Of a stretch of DNA of 64,000 nt, positions 11,801-24,190 are shown in pieces; within the stretch, counting starts at the first letter, position 1; every line of letters begins with the position of its first letter. This DNA comes from Mangifera indica. Taxonomy: Eukaryota > Streptophyta > Magnoliopsida > Sapindales > Anacardiaceae. Below the pieces are notes generated by a model. The model was not told the origin of the DNA. It did not search any database and saw nothing but the letters and a program-made list of their open reading frames with translations. The position numbers and the translations under genes were made by a program. Location of the stretch: NCBI RefSeq assembly GCF_011075055.1, contig NC_058151.1:4668251-4732250 (forward strand), read 5' to 3'.

Positions 11801-14800
11801 TTGAATTGAGGTTGTTAGGGCTAAGAACATTGGAAGAATCCATAGAGCGAGCCTAGAAAATTAAAAAAAAAAAATTGGGTTTAGACAACAAAGCAAGCCC
11901 AAAGCCCAACCACTTAAATCCAAAGTCTTACAATACAAACACAACCCACAATCCAATCACAGCCCACTTTACATCCTCCTTTTCAGACAAACCCATATAG
12001 CTCTTACCCAAACCAAAATATTTATCACACAAACCGAACTTATCTATCCAAACCTGAGCTCATTTTTCAGTCAAACCATAACATAAGCCAACCCAACCCA
12101 ATGATTTCAACCCACCCACACCAATTGAAATTGTCAAACCACCATTTGAAAAATACAATCGAGTTGCAAGCCCCAATGAGTCAGTTTTAAATGCAAGGGA
12201 GGCATTTTGAAGAGGTTGTCAAACACCAAAATTCAATCAAAACAGAAGAAGAGATTACGTTTTGAGAACTAGGTGGTTTTCAAAAGGGTGCATAATGTTA
12301 TATATAACTCATATTTAGGTGACCCCACAAGAGAAAAGAAGTGGGCAGTTATAAAATGAGGAAGTAGGCAGTTATAAAATGGGGAAGTGGACAATTATGA
12401 AGGCAGTTTTGGGCAAGAAGAAGAGTGGGAAACATGTGCAATTATGAAGACAATTGATGGAGGTAGTTATGGGCAAGTATAAGAGAGGGATTGAGGAAGG
12501 AAGGAAGCGAGGAAAAATTAAAAGAAAACACAGTGGCCGGGAGAGTTATAGCCTCACGAGAGCTAGGCAAATTAGGGAGAGATTTTGGACTCTAAAAAGC
12601 CATTAGAATTGTGTTTAGTTTTTGTTTTGTTTTTTGTAAACATTGTTATTATTTAGTATAAAAAATCCAATTTTAACTTCCATTTTGCTTGTATTGTTTG
12701 GATTGGTTGTTTGAGAGTAAGAGATTTTTGGGTTCCTAGCACACTGCCCCAGTTTTGATGTTTGGATCAAGAATTTGATTCTATTGACTAGGTGTACATT
12801 AACTTGACAAGATCTTGATAGCAATGTTGATGTCAGTCATGATGTAATATAGGTTCACTAAGATGTGGCATATGTTTTTTTTTTGTTTCATCATACTATT
12901 TTTTTTTATATAAATGTGTATTTATGTCTTTCCGTAAATTTACTTTTTATATAAGTTGTGCTTTTGCTTATTAGTTCAATGTCTTTATATAGGTTTATTT
13001 GTGTGGTTTTGCAGACAGAACTAATATCAGGAGACCAAAATGGAAATATTCGTGTGTGGGATTTGACAGCAAACTCATGTAGTTTCGAATTGGTAATTTT
13101 AGTTCTTTTATTTTAAACAGTTTTCAAATTCATTTGAGAATCACAGTGCTAAACAGTCAGTACCATATTTAAACTAGGTGTAAATTTCGCAGCCTCTTCT
13201 AATAACTTTACAAAAAGAAAACAACTTATTCTTCAATGAAACTTAATACAAAAAAGACAATATGCCCTAATAATGAGTAGTAATTTATGTACTAACAATG
13301 ATATGTTGTCATGTGATTGGTTGTTATATTATCTCTTATTTAAAATCACTCAATCACAAAGTGATTACTTATCGTTAGTACACAAATTAGTCCTCATTAT
13401 TAGTACATATAGTTTTACTGAATACAAAAAGGCAGAGGTGGGTGGATCTTGTGTGGATGAGAAACAAATCCATGTGGATTGAGGATTTTTATTTTATCTT
13501 CCTGATGTATCTATATGTGTACTGCTATCATATCTTTGGTTCACTGGAATGGATCTCCTCCCATGCAAGAGCCTGTTTACACTAATTTGAATAGGTGTTG
13601 AGGCTTGTTGGCCCGTACTATCATTTAGAAAATGGCCCTTAGGTTTTGGGTCTGCCATTGCATTCTATCCTTCTCTAAATAAACAAAAACCAAAAACAAG
13701 AATCAGGTATGTAAACACATTTAATAGTAGTATTATTTTCTTCTTTCAATCATTCACACAGCCCAAACAATCATGCACCCTGAAAATGGGATCTACTTGG
13801 TAAATATATTGTTTTATTTTATTGGTGTACGTTTTTATACTTATGTATGCTGCTAACCCAGGTGCCAGAGGTGGATACAGCTGTAAGGTCTTTAACAGTT
13901 ATGTGGGACGGGAGCATGGTGGTTGCTGCTAATAATCATGGAACATGTTATGTTTGGCGCTCGATGCGAGGGACCCAGGTAGTATTTTCATGCAATCAAA
14001 CATGTGGTATTACCCTGTATATCAAATTTGACTCCTACGTCTCACTATTTACTTTTCTGGCAGACTATGACCAACTTCGAGCCACTTCATAAGCTGCAAG
14101 CACATAGTGGATACATTCTCAAATGTCTCCTTTCTCCTGAGTTTTGCGAGCCCCACCGGTACTGTCTCATCATTGCCCATACATTTACTTCTGTCCTATT
14201 TAGTTATCTTGCTGTGATTCATTATCACTGTAATAAATGTTTATGTTTCATTTCTAGATATCTGGCCACTGCATCCTCCGATCGCACTGTCAAGATTTGG
14301 AATGTTGATGGTTTCACATTAGAGAAAACTTTGATAGGTATTCTTTGAAGTCATTGTGATATAGGGTGTACTCAAGCCACCAGATTTGTTTCTATATGGC
14401 TAATATTAAATGTTGATTTTGTTACATCTGTTATACAGGACATCAACGATGGGTATGGGACTGTGTTTTCTCAGTAGATGGTGCCTATCTCATTACAGGT
14501 ATTTTGGTTGCTTAAATAAAATTTATAACTTGAGTTACTACTAATTATTTAAGCAACTTTCAGTCAGATTAAATCTTAGTAATTACTGTTTTTCTTTCAA
14601 TTAAACCACACAATGAAGTCTTCCAGTTCTACTGTGTAAACATCAATTAGAAGGAAAGGAAATTAGTTCAGAGTTCAATGTTCTAATGTAACTCTAATCT
14701 TTGGGAATGCACTTCCCCTTTTTATTGCCCTTTCTTCAATTTCTAGAAAGTTTTTCATCCAGAGTATAATATTTTGTAGAATTATCAAACCACTCAGGTT

Positions 14801-15040
14801 CATACTGATGTGGACCTCCACATTGAGAAGGGAGTTTTCAAAATTACAACTATGATATCTACTTCGCGTGTTGATCATTTTGATAAAATGCTTGTATCCT
14901 TAATTTATGCAGCCTCTTCTGATACAACTGCAAGACTTTGGTCCATGACATCTGGTGAAGACATAAGGGTGTATCAAGGGCACCACAAAGCAACCGTATG
15001 TTGTGCACTCCATGATGGAGCTGAACCCTCTGCATGTTGA
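8888..15040 (+). CDS. LST8: LST8, TOR complex WD40-repeat subunit
   Basis: LST8 binds and stabilises the TOR kinase domain and works with RAPTOR in nutrient and growth signalling in the cytoplasm. The ten coding exons are 8888-8995, 9568-9669, 9772-9884, 10002-10071, 13015-13092, 13862-13978, 14064-14158, 14258-14337, 14439-14498 and 14913-15040. Together they give 951 nt, 316 residues plus a stop, close to the usual 300-330. All introns are GT-AG and the frame is kept across every junction. The protein is a run of WD40 repeats throughout: it starts [20 protein letters not shown] and has [26 protein letters not shown] and ARLWSM blade ends. Conserved signatures include [13 protein letters not shown] and [13 protein letters not shown]. 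The start is the first ATG giving the family N-terminus and has G at +4. Intron 4 is swollen to 2.9 kb by a retrotransposon. Intron 1 uses an unusual GTTCGT donor. Confidence 0.95.
10614..12741 (+). mobile_element. Small non-autonomous LTR retrotransposon in LST8 intron 4
   Basis: Two related LTRs, 10614-11019 and 12296-12741, both start TGTTA and end in TAACA or TAGCA. They share long similar blocks, including AAGTGGGYAG, the AAATTAGGGAGAGATTTTGG region and the end block near GATTTTTG. The flanks are CACTA (10609-10613) and CACTG (12742-12746), a 5-bp duplication with one change. A degenerate tRNA-Met primer site (TTGTTATTAGAAC) follows the left LTR. The interior is only about 1.28 kb and carries gag remnants without pol. 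The 3' LTR has an extra internal duplication of an AAGTGGGCAGTTATAAAATG-like block. It lies in the same orientation as LST8. Confidence 0.85.
11060..11870 (+). pseudogene. Broken retrotransposon gag
   Basis: Successive frames give pieces of a Ty3-type gag: an [16 protein letters not shown] segment near 11420-11465, then [16 protein letters not shown] (from 11464) in another frame. Near 11770-11855 comes a [20 protein letters not shown] segment, the usual C-terminal part of the Retrotrans_gag domain. Frameshifts and stops separate the pieces. No zinc knuckle, protease or reverse transcriptase follows before the 3' LTR, so the element depended on others to move. Confidence 0.75.
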
Positions 15041-15440
15041 ACATCATATCATGTTTAGGTTTTTGGGTGGGTCCACATTGGTGATAACAAACTGCACAGA
15101 TTGTCTGTAACTTGTATTAAAATATCTTTGCTGCAACTGATTTTTTAGTGTTGTTCTGTTCCCTTGTCCGTTCCACCTTCAAGAACTGCACTTTGAAGTT
15201 CAATTCCTCCAGTGTACATCATTTGTGATTACAGATTTTACTAGATATGCATATGTGCTGTTCTTGTTTTTGTTATGCGTCTGTTGAATAATTGTGTTTG
15301 ATTTATTCAGTTGTGTACTACCAGCTTAACAGTTGGACTTTAGGATACTTTTATATAGCAGACAATAATGAGTAGTTAATGGTCAAGCTTTTATTGAATG
15401 GAAAGGTAGGAAAATTTGTTTGTTTCTGCTTAAAATTGGA
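15041..15440 (+). other. LST8 3' untranslated and downstream sequence
   Basis: No gene is visible. AT-rich stretches around 15115-15130 could serve as polyadenylation sites, but no single signal stands out. Confidence 0.4.
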
Positions 15441-15506
15441 GTGCATTTATCATTGGAACCATCTATATAGGTATCATCATCTACATCTTTGGAAGAAGCA
15501 TATACA

Positions 15507-15693
15507 ATATGGAAAGGGGTTTTGATTGATCAAAAAGACAAATATACTTCAACTAATATGCTCTTAGGCACGACCATACATAACATGGAAATCACACTAG
15601 GAAATAGTGGACAATTAGCTAGAACAAGTGTTTTTGTGAAATTGATTGCAAAAGAAAGAGAAATTGGTCACATTAAAATTACCTTCTGGGGAG
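15507..15693 (+). pseudogene. rpl2: Nuclear copy of part of plastid rpl2 (exon 2 start)
   Basis: The translation LGTTIHNMEITLGNSGQLAR followed by KLIAKE is clearly ribosomal protein L2. In plastid L2 this region reads LGTAIHNIEITLG..GQLAR and then a KLIAKEG block. Roughly 30 bases upstream also look like the end of the plastid rpl2 intron. The copy is diverged, has lost the residues between GQLAR and KLIAKE, and breaks off at about 15693, where 23S rRNA sequence begins. The open frame 15489-15752 that spans both is accidental and not a new gene. Confidence 0.85.
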
Positions 15694-15954
15694 GTCGTAA
15701 AGTCAAGCGAGTTGGTGGCCTGATGATAGGAGAGTCGATAACTAAAATTTGAATGAATGGCGGTCATAATTATAACGGCCAAAAGATAGTAAAATTCATT
15801 GTCGAATAAGTTATGATCTGCATGAAAGGTGTAATGATTTGGGTACTATCTTAGAGAGGCTTGATGAAATAGACATGTAAGCGAAAATGCGAACTATTCG
15901 CATCTAGACAAAAAAGACGCTACGAAGCTTTAATGTTCTTTAGATTGGCTTTGG
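15694..15954 (+). pseudogene. Organelle 23S-type rRNA fragment
   Basis: The sequence follows domain IV of bacterial-type large-subunit rRNA, roughly E. coli 23S positions 1880-2100 as remembered. Recognisable words are GAATGGCGGTCATAATTATAA, GATGAAATAGACATGT and ACGAAGCTTTAATGTTC, ending at GATTGGCTTTGGG. Many differences are transitions, as expected for decaying methylated nuclear DNA. Plastid and mitochondrial rRNA are too alike here to separate by eye. The adjoining rpl2 piece favours plastid. Confidence 0.85.
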
Positions 15955-15971
15955 GTGCATTTATCATTGGA

Positions 15972-17340
15972 TCTTTATTTTATCTAGGTTGGTCAAGTTG
16001 GGAAATTCTGTTGGAAAGTTCTTTATTTCATAATATTGTTTTTTATTTATTTATATTATCTTGTTACTACTTTAGCTGAGGCCCTTATTTTGGAGTAGTT
16101 ATAGGATGATTATTTTGATCATCCTATTCTTTAATTTTTTGGTGTTCTTTTCCATGTTTACTGGAAGTCTTTTGTCAGAGAAAACATTCTCCTGATCTTA
16201 GTGTTTACATTTTTTTTTTTTGGACATTTTTGGTAACGGGAAATTTTATCAAAGTTAGATTATTTTTTTAAAATTGAATCAATTATATTAAATAAGATAA
16301 ATTTTAGGTTGAATGATTGTCTCCACAATTTCTTAATTAAATAAATGAAAAGTTTGATTTTAATATATCATTAAAAGAGGGTAAACTCATATATTTTTAT
16401 ATATAATATTTTTTTTAAGTTACCTTGCTAGGAGTTGTCCTCCTAGTTGCCACAAGCAATCTCGCGAGCTCTCAACTCTGTCTTTTCTCAGTCTACTTTT
16501 CTTCTTTTTTTCATTTAACTCTGCCCAGAGCACAAAACTCTAATTCCTTTACCCTATTTCTTTCTGCCCGACATTTTTCTCCTGGTTCCATCCATTTTTC
16601 GATTCTTTTCCAGTTTCTTCTCCAATGACAAGAATCACTCATGAAGGAAATTCCAATGGTTCTCCTGCTTCAACTATTTTGTCTTCCTCCTATGTTTCCT
16701 CTGTTGTGCTGAGTCCCACTCTTCGCAGATTATTCAACATAACATGCATATTAGTCAATATTTTACACTACTTATTGGCTTCTTGTGAAATTTCATTCAT
16801 TAATTCCTAAAATTTATTAATTTTGTTGTAGTGTGAAGCAAGTTCGTGAGGAGGACACATATCTCTCCGAATAAAAATAAATTATATGGGTGGGTACGAA
16901 CTGCGAAGTTTCTATATCTCCTCGTCTAAAGTAGAACTATAATCATATTCTAATCTTGGATTTACCAGAGATTTTGTTCAAATGTTGGGGAAAAGGATTA
17001 AAAGATATTATAAAAGGTAAAGAAGCTAATCTCAACCATGCATCCTCGTTAATAAACTGTAAGTATATTATTATTCCAAATATAAAGTACAAGATTTAAA
17101 TACATTGTATAATTGAATTTATATAACTTTGATTTTTCTATTCTAATAGATAGTTTTGTGATGTAATTCTCTAAGATTTGTATCATTTTGGAGATATAAG
17201 ATTTATAAAACTTTTGGGGTGTGGCTACAAAACTATAGAAGACAACATAAGTTACACAAGCAAAAATCAACCGAACAAAGGTTGTAAATTGACATATCAA
17301 TAATAGTTAATAACAATTACAATAGTATTGATTTTATTAA
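15972..17340. other. Gene-free stretch with one unassigned ORF
   Basis: Mostly AT-rich. The CT-rich stretch 16425-16624, followed by an ATG at 16625 and a 61-codon frame (MTRITHEGNSNGSP start, Ser-rich), resembles a 5' leader plus first exon. I do not recognise the protein and no convincing second exon follows before the MULE begins at 17341. It is best left as unassigned, possibly a captured fragment. Confidence 0.3.
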
Positions 17341-17929
17341 GAGAAATTAATTAAAATAAGCAAATATGTTGTCATTTATACGTTTTTAGATCAACCTTTT
17401 TATTTTTTACCTTAAGCAAAACCATATTTTTATTCTAATAATACCTTTTTTTCACTTCACTTAGCTAATTTTCTTTCATCGTTTTCATCTTATTTTCACT
17501 ATTATTTTTTTCTCAACACTCCGACGGTAACACATTTTAGCTGTTTTGTTTGTCATTCATCATCATCATATACCAAGTAAGTTTATTTTATATAAATAGT
17601 CATTTGTATTAAAAAAAAAACTGTAAATCAAATAATTTTTTTAGGATAAAAGTCAAAAAGCTTTAATGATGATTTTTTAAAAAGGTTGAATTTTTTTTAG
17701 TTAAACACTTACATTATTTATACAGTCAATAGTTTGGGTGTCTAGATCTAAGAAAAATGGAAATCGATGTATTTTCTGGTAAATTGTGAGGTTGGTGGGG
17801 GGGTCTGCATTTGCGGGGTTCGCATTTGCTTGGTTTTCTGTTTTTTGTCTCTTTCAAGTTTAAGTTTCTATTTTTGTTTTTGTCTATTATGTTTCTGGGT
17901 TACTCAATTAATTAAAATTTTTTGTAGAG

Positions 17930-20340
17930 GAAAAAGGGTAAGCTAATATATTTGCTTGGATATGGTGGATATGGGGTTAACGGAGTTGATAATAGTTTGA
18001 AATATGTTGGTGGAGTTCAAACATTTGTATCAATCAATAAAAAAATAAATTATGATGGATTCGTAGAAGCAATGTGTTCTCGTTTGTGCATTAATTGAAG
18101 TTGCAATATTATAAAAATTTATATGCAAAATCCGACCACCTTCAGTGATGTACCATATTTGTTAAAAGATGATTTTGATATTCAGATTATGATGATGTTA
18201 TCTAAGAAACATAAAAAGGATCCATTATTTTTTACAGTGTTTTCAAGGCCTACAGAAGTCAAAACCAACATGCAACAACAGCAAACGGAACCACAGCCAG
18301 GGGTTCAATCATTTGAAGTCATGGATGATGCGGTTAACTCTTTGGATAATATATATGGTGAGACATAACTAAAAAGTATGTATGAAGGTGTAGTATTAAG
18401 GTTAGGGTACATGATAAAATAGTAAGACAACAAGAACCTTTGTGGGGTACACCAGACAAATGTTATAAGATAGGTGAAGTTCTAGTAGATAATTTCCAAT
18501 TGAATGAAGAAGAATATGAAGCATGATGATTAAGATGATGATGTTGGTAATGATGGTAGTGGTAGTAATGATGGTGGTGATGATAAATGTGATGATGTTG
18601 ATGATGATGATGGTCATAACAGAGGTGATAATAGGGGTGGTCATGAAGCAACAGTTGGTTCAAATGGGTTAGCTGAGGGAAGTTCATTTCATAACACTCC
18701 AACAATGAATGGCGAGCCCATTCTTATTAACATACAAGTTCTAAATCCATTTTTTGGTGGTTTAAAGCCCTAAAACGATATGAAAAATGAGAGTATTGCA
18801 TTACATTCAACTCCACCATGGAATGGGAGAATCAAAGTGAATGATCAATTTACATGTAAACAATTCAAGGTGGCAAGTTCAAACCAAAAAATATGGGATA
18901 TCAAATGTGCATATGCTCAATATAAATGGAAGACACAAGGAGTAAAATTACAAAACACTGACATTTTTATGTTACAGAAGTTGGAAAATCACACTTGCCC
19001 TCAGGATGTCATAATGCCTCACCATAGACAAGTAGATAAACCGGCACTTGGAAAAATATTGTAGTATGTGCTTACTGCAACTAAACAAGTCTATAGGCGA
19101 AAAGACATTATAACAGACGTTGTTAATAGGTACAAAATAGATATCTCCTATATTCAAGCTTTGCGTGCTAAGAATTGGGCATTAAATGAGATTAGAGGCT
19201 CCCTTGAGGAGTTGTTCAAACAATTGCCAATATATTGTTACAACTTGAAATGAAGAAACCCTGACACTATTACCCACATTGACACCGATATTGATAATCA
19301 ATTATATTTTGTCTTTATGGCTTTAAGATACTTGATTAGAGCATTTTGGGAATATTGTCATCCCGTCATTTGCATTGATAGATCCTTTTTAAAAAGACGA
19401 TACTAGGGTACACTATTTGTTGTTGCACGCAAGGATGGAAACAACTAAGTCTATCCTTTGGCATTTGGTATGAGAGGAAAAAAAAAAACAATGACTTGAA
19501 CCCCTTTTCTGAGAGCGTTATATAGGCACATAGATGATCTTCTAGATTTAGCCATCATTTCCAATAGATATCATGTTATCATTCACTCTATGAGAGAAGT
19601 ATTCCCAAATACACACCATAGTTAGTGCAACCATCATATAAAAGGCAATATGCATAGTAGGTATAAACAAACAAAACATATAGATATGTTATTTTAGAGA
19701 AAAACAAAAGCTAATGGGATATTAGATTTTGAGGAGGCAATGTGTATGATTAATGATGAAAATCTATCAGTGGGTGCTTATTTGCACGGTATTGACTATC
19801 GACGTTGGGCTCGTGCTTACTCCTCTGGTCTCTGATATAATATAATGACAACAAACATTACAAAATCGTTTAATGTCTTGGCACGGCAAATGCAAAAATT
19901 ATCAATTATGATGCTATTTAAGTTTCTACATTCACCATGTAGAATTGGTTTTATACCCGACACAACTTGGTAGGTCCATATAATTTTTCAAAATTTAATT
20001 TCTTAACTTATATGTATGTGTACAATGTTGAATTGTATACTTATAATGTTTGTTTGATCATGCAGAGGCTTGCATTAATCAACTCACTTCATGGGCAGAG
20101 GAGAAATTAACAGGTCATATCCTTAAACTAGCTAATGTGGTAGTCAAACTAATTACCATGCACAGATATAAAGTGCACAGTGTGGGTCAATCAGTCGTTA
20201 TGGTGAATCTATCTACTAGGGAGAATAGTTGTAAGAAATTTCAATTGTCACATATTTCATATATACACGTTGTAGGCATGGCTACGTTCTAGAATATTTC
20301 TGATTGTTACCAACAAACAAGCAAGTACTATTCAACTGAG
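17930..20340 (+). pseudogene. MULE transposase (mudrA-like), inactivated
   Basis: The order is that of a plant MULE transposase. A PB1-like N-terminus is at 17980-18360 (KYVGGVQTFV, then DVPYLLKDDFDIQIM), followed by an Asp-rich linker, the DNA-binding region at 18790-19250 (FTCKQFKVASSNQKIWDIKC), the DDE core at 19310-19970, and a degraded SWIM-type zinc finger near 20215-20290 (SCKKFQLSHISYIHV). The first catalytic Asp survives in CIDRSF (codon 19377-19379). The position normally SDRH reads SNRY (Asn codon 19563-19565), and the usual acidic residue of the AESFN motif is lost in NITKSFN. There are several stops, including 19256 and within the DDE region. An intron may lie around 19975-20065. 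The protein cannot be made. Confidence 0.85.
18526..18660 (+). repeat. GAT/GGT trinucleotide-rich stretch
   Basis: Imperfect GAT, GGT and AAT triplets encode an Asp/Gly/Asn-rich linker in the MULE transposase, a common acidic spacer in this family. Read in the other direction it gives His- and Ile-rich antisense frames with no biological meaning. Confidence 0.7.
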
Positions 20341-20949
20341 TATTAAAAAGTAGTATACAAAGAGTGTATTGATCTATTAGGAGATCCTTTTAAATAGGTA
20401 CATCCAAAGGAACTTTCATCGTCCTTTTACCCTCAATACAACGTCGACATTCAAGTCAACCATAAGAACACAACAAGAGGCCATCGCAAGGGGAGGAAGT
20501 TCATCAACCTATTTGTAGTCAGTGTCACGAGTATTGACATATTCAAAATACTTGTATGAACCCTTTATCTGAGACAAGTAAAGGATGAGAGACATCACGA
20601 GCTATTCCTGCATAGCCATTCAAGTATTAATTTGTTTATTATACATTGAATTTGAAATAAGATTGTTTTAAAACAATTATGTTTTATTTGTGTTGTTGCA
20701 GGTGTTAAACGTGTGCAAGGATGGGAGAATTTGTTATCCGCCATTGTTATCACCTATATATATAGAGAACCGTGACAATGTGTTGGTTTTTTTTTTTTTT
20801 TTGTATTATAAACTTGTTAAACATTCAATGATTATTTGATTGTATATTAACGTTTAAAAAAAATTGGCATAGTTTCCCTTATATTATTTATATTATCCCT
20901 GGTATATCTTATTCTTATTTACATTGTATCCAAAAACACACTCCAATAT

Positions 20950-23816
20950 ATATATTCAATCCACCCAAACTTCGTTCCATAGCATGATAACATAATAAGC
21001 AACAAAATAAATATGCATTGACAATACACCATGAAACAATAAAATAATAATAAAACAATGTATATAAACATCATATATCAATCATTGCATCAATGAGAGA
21101 AAATCTTAGACGCGATCATCTTATGCAAACAAATAGTGTCTTTGGCTACATAGTCAAATAGACAACCTGTAGCTAAGTACTTTATCATCATAAGTGTGAA
21201 GACTCCACAATCACCTAAGGTCATGCCCTGATGTGGAACATCAGTACATCACACAAGCATGAACGGCCCCATGTTAAGGTCATCACCCCTAACCTCCCAG
21301 TAGCTAGTGGCACTAATGATAAATGGGAGGTGTTGATATCATGCCATCATCTCAATGAACCTATCCGTGTAACTTATGAAGTTAACTAAAGAGTTGTATA
21401 TAGTCAGGTTGCATGTTTTGAGGTTAATTTCATCGAACGCCCAATGTTGACAATCGTAATTAACAAAAATGTATACTTGTAAAAATGATAATAAAAAATT
21501 AGTATAAAATAATCATAATTAGAAATGTGTTAGCGTTTGTAAAATGTTGAACATACGTACTACTTTATCAACTTTCATCCACGGGATGTATCTCATATCT
21601 TTTATCCGATTTGATACCTATTGACTTATCTCTTCAATGGGATCTAGTAACAGTCGAGGCCGTTGAAAGTTTTCTTGGCTAGTCACATCCTAATCCTATA
21701 AAATACGTGATGGCTAACCATCAAAGGATGTATCAACACACGTCTAACTAGCATCTGGGTATGAATGGAACAACATAACTAAGTAATTATCCATATGCTA
21801 AAAATACAACAAAAACATATATTATAATTACATTGTTAATAATAACGACACTGCATAAATATAATATATGTTGATAACTTAGTCACCTCATCCATTAGCC
21901 TTTTCTTTTTGTGCAAAGCTCATCCTACTAGTCAAGCTTCTTACAATGGCCATGCAAATAAGTTAATGTTATGTCATTACAATTAGCTTTATTATACCAC
22001 TATCCAAAATTGATATGTGTTCATTGGCTTCCTTCTCATAGTCAGTGTTAACTCACAGGGTCAATAAATGGGTTGAGTAGTAACCGCCCTTTCTTGATAA
22101 TCTCGTCCTATAATGTCCTATGGGTACCCGACAGAGATTATATTGGTATCTCTACAGGTTTACACTCAGTGACCACCCTATATGCATCTTGACGTGCAAC
22201 GACATCATTATCACATGGATATACATCATTACTTTGGGCCACCTCAATAATGACCTCAGTCGACTCATCCTATGTTATCATAAAAAATTATTATCATTAT
22301 CATTGTTACATTTTCAATATTAACCATATGTATATATTTTTTTTACACTAACTTCATCTGTAAGGGTGGCATAAAACATAAGTTGCATTTCTATAACTTT
22401 TGTTTCAATCGATATCTATTGTTTTTTAAATTGTCTAAAACGTTGCTCTACTGTATCCATGAACCCGTATAACATTTCCTCAAATTGAACACTTTCAGTA
22501 GTTGATATGGATCCAGTATGGGTAAAATTAAGGGATCTTTTAACGGTCTGTCAAAGGGACATCGATGATCAATAGATAGACCAATACTTAGACCTAGCAA
22601 TTAATGAGGCATTCCATCTAAACATGACTAGACTATGTATAGGTGTGCTTTGACATGTATGGTAAGGAGATTGGATTGCACCGCTAGATTAAATAGGGTT
22701 ATGGTCATTATTAGATTTTTCTGCTTACCCCATGTATTCCACAACCTCTCTATACCATAATGATTACCTCTCTTTGGTAGATAGAATCAACACAGGAGTG
22801 GCAACATCATAATCAATGTATCAATAAATGTATCAATTTTTAAGTTATAACAAATTTATTGCCTCTTTATATTCAATATAAATTAACGTAGCTAAGAAGC
22901 CCTAAATATACGGTTAACAAGATCTCACCCTGGCCACTTAAGTGACTTCCATTTCAACATTCAAGGGAACCTATCTTTAGACTTGCAAGCTACGAAACCC
23001 CCTAAGTTACTGAGAGTTTCACATATTCATAGCTACATCCATAAAAAAAATATTGTATAATGAAGTACATAATCAAACCAAAAAAGTAAAAGTAATATAA
23101 CTCTAATTTACAATAATATTTATTTTTAAGGTTACCTAAAATACAATTGTATATCCCATTAATACATAAGTTTGCACTGAAATATTCAGATCATATATTT
23201 AATGATCATTCATAACTTCTTCATACCTTTTTTCCACCGTCTGACTTATTGATTCTACTCTCAACTTCTAAGTCATAGTCCCTCATGAAAATCTATTGAA
23301 TGTATCTCAATCATCAACTAACTGCACACTATGTTCTGATACTACTTTTCGATTATCTGTTCCTAATAATTTATAATATATCAAATTAAATACAACTATT
23401 TTAACCGCATCCTCATCATTGCTTCCCCATGACTTAGACATTAAAGTTTTACTGAGAGCACCATAACTCATAGATTTGGCACTTGAAAAGTACTTATCTC
23501 TAAAATTTGATAAATCCATTGTTATGTATTTAGTTATACCCGCTTCCCTACTAAACCTTAGTCCAGTCATCATAGCAAACTCAATCGAACTAAATCTACA
23601 ATCGACCTCATTTAATCTAAACCAAAACACCTCTCCCAACTCACCATTGTTCATTTGCCAAAATAGTACATTATGTAATAAGGTCAAACTATATCCATGC
23701 ATTTCAAGATTTAAAAAATGTCCAAAACATGTTTGTTTGAATAATATCTTCTGCTCTGAATTTAGTTTTGCCCTTATATGTTTCATCATATCTTCATGAC
23801 TATGAACATTGATCAT
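20950..23816 (-). pseudogene. DUF1985 plus ULP1-like cysteine protease carried by the MULE
   Basis: The N-terminal part, 23816-23307, is open for 169 residues. It matches DUF1985 (GEVFWFRLNEVDCRFSSIEF followed by MMTGLRF), a domain found in plant transposon-borne ULP1 proteins. The C-terminal part at about 21480-20950 is a C48 (ULP1) peptidase: HW at 21446-21441, a strand ending IYNS near 21393, and then QGMTLGDCGVFT. In that last motif the active-site Gln codon is 21228-21230 and the Cys codon 21207-21209. ULP1 enzymes cleave SUMO or related tags. The triad Asp is Asn here (codon 21393-21395), and stops and frame changes fill the linker between 23300 and 21480. It runs antisense to the transposase, as in other ULP1-bearing MULEs. 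It was not a host gene at this site. Confidence 0.8.
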
Positions 23817-23974
23817 AACTCTAAAATCATAAGCATCATGAAATCACCGACCCCTACTTATTCATTAATTAGAAATTTCTACAAAAACAGATTTAAAATG
23901 AAATGTTATTCATTAAACAGTAAAGTTTAAAGTAATTAAAATTCACAAGTACAAGAAAACATGACATTCTGTGA

Positions 23975-24190
23975 ACAATGTTGATTTGTGTGACATTACG
24001 CAGTTTGCATAGTCTATGTGACATTGCACAATGTGTGATTTTGCACGATTGTGAGACATTGAGCAAATGCGTGATTGTTGGAGATTGTGTAATGCGCGAT
24101 TTTGCGTGGTTGTGTGACATTGCAGGGTTTGCAGGCCATTACATTGTTTACGAGACTTTGTATAATTTGCTCGATTCCTACAAATTTGCA
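23975..24190 (+). repeat. Degenerate short tandem repeat near the MULE right end
   Basis: About ten imperfect units of roughly 20 bases contain words such as TGTGACATTGCA, GCGATTTTGC and TGYGTGATT. Subterminal repeats like this often bind transposase in DNA elements. Overlapping frames on both strands here are repeat artefacts. Confidence 0.55.

Noticed and set aside
15489..15752. 87-codon open frame that could look like a new small gene
   Set aside because: Its first two thirds are rpl2 and the rest is translated 23S rRNA, so the frame is an accident of an organelle insertion.
16625..16810. 61-codon Ser-rich frame preceded by a CT-rich leader
   Set aside because: No protein family, no supporting second exon and a MULE directly downstream; kept only as a note in the intergenic entry.
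18402..18705. Two antisense His- and Ile-rich frames
   Set aside because: They are the reverse reading of the GAT-rich linker of the MULE transposase.
23975..24190. Possible CRISPR-like array
   Set aside because: Units are imperfect, have no unique spacers of constant length, and sit in a plant DNA transposon.
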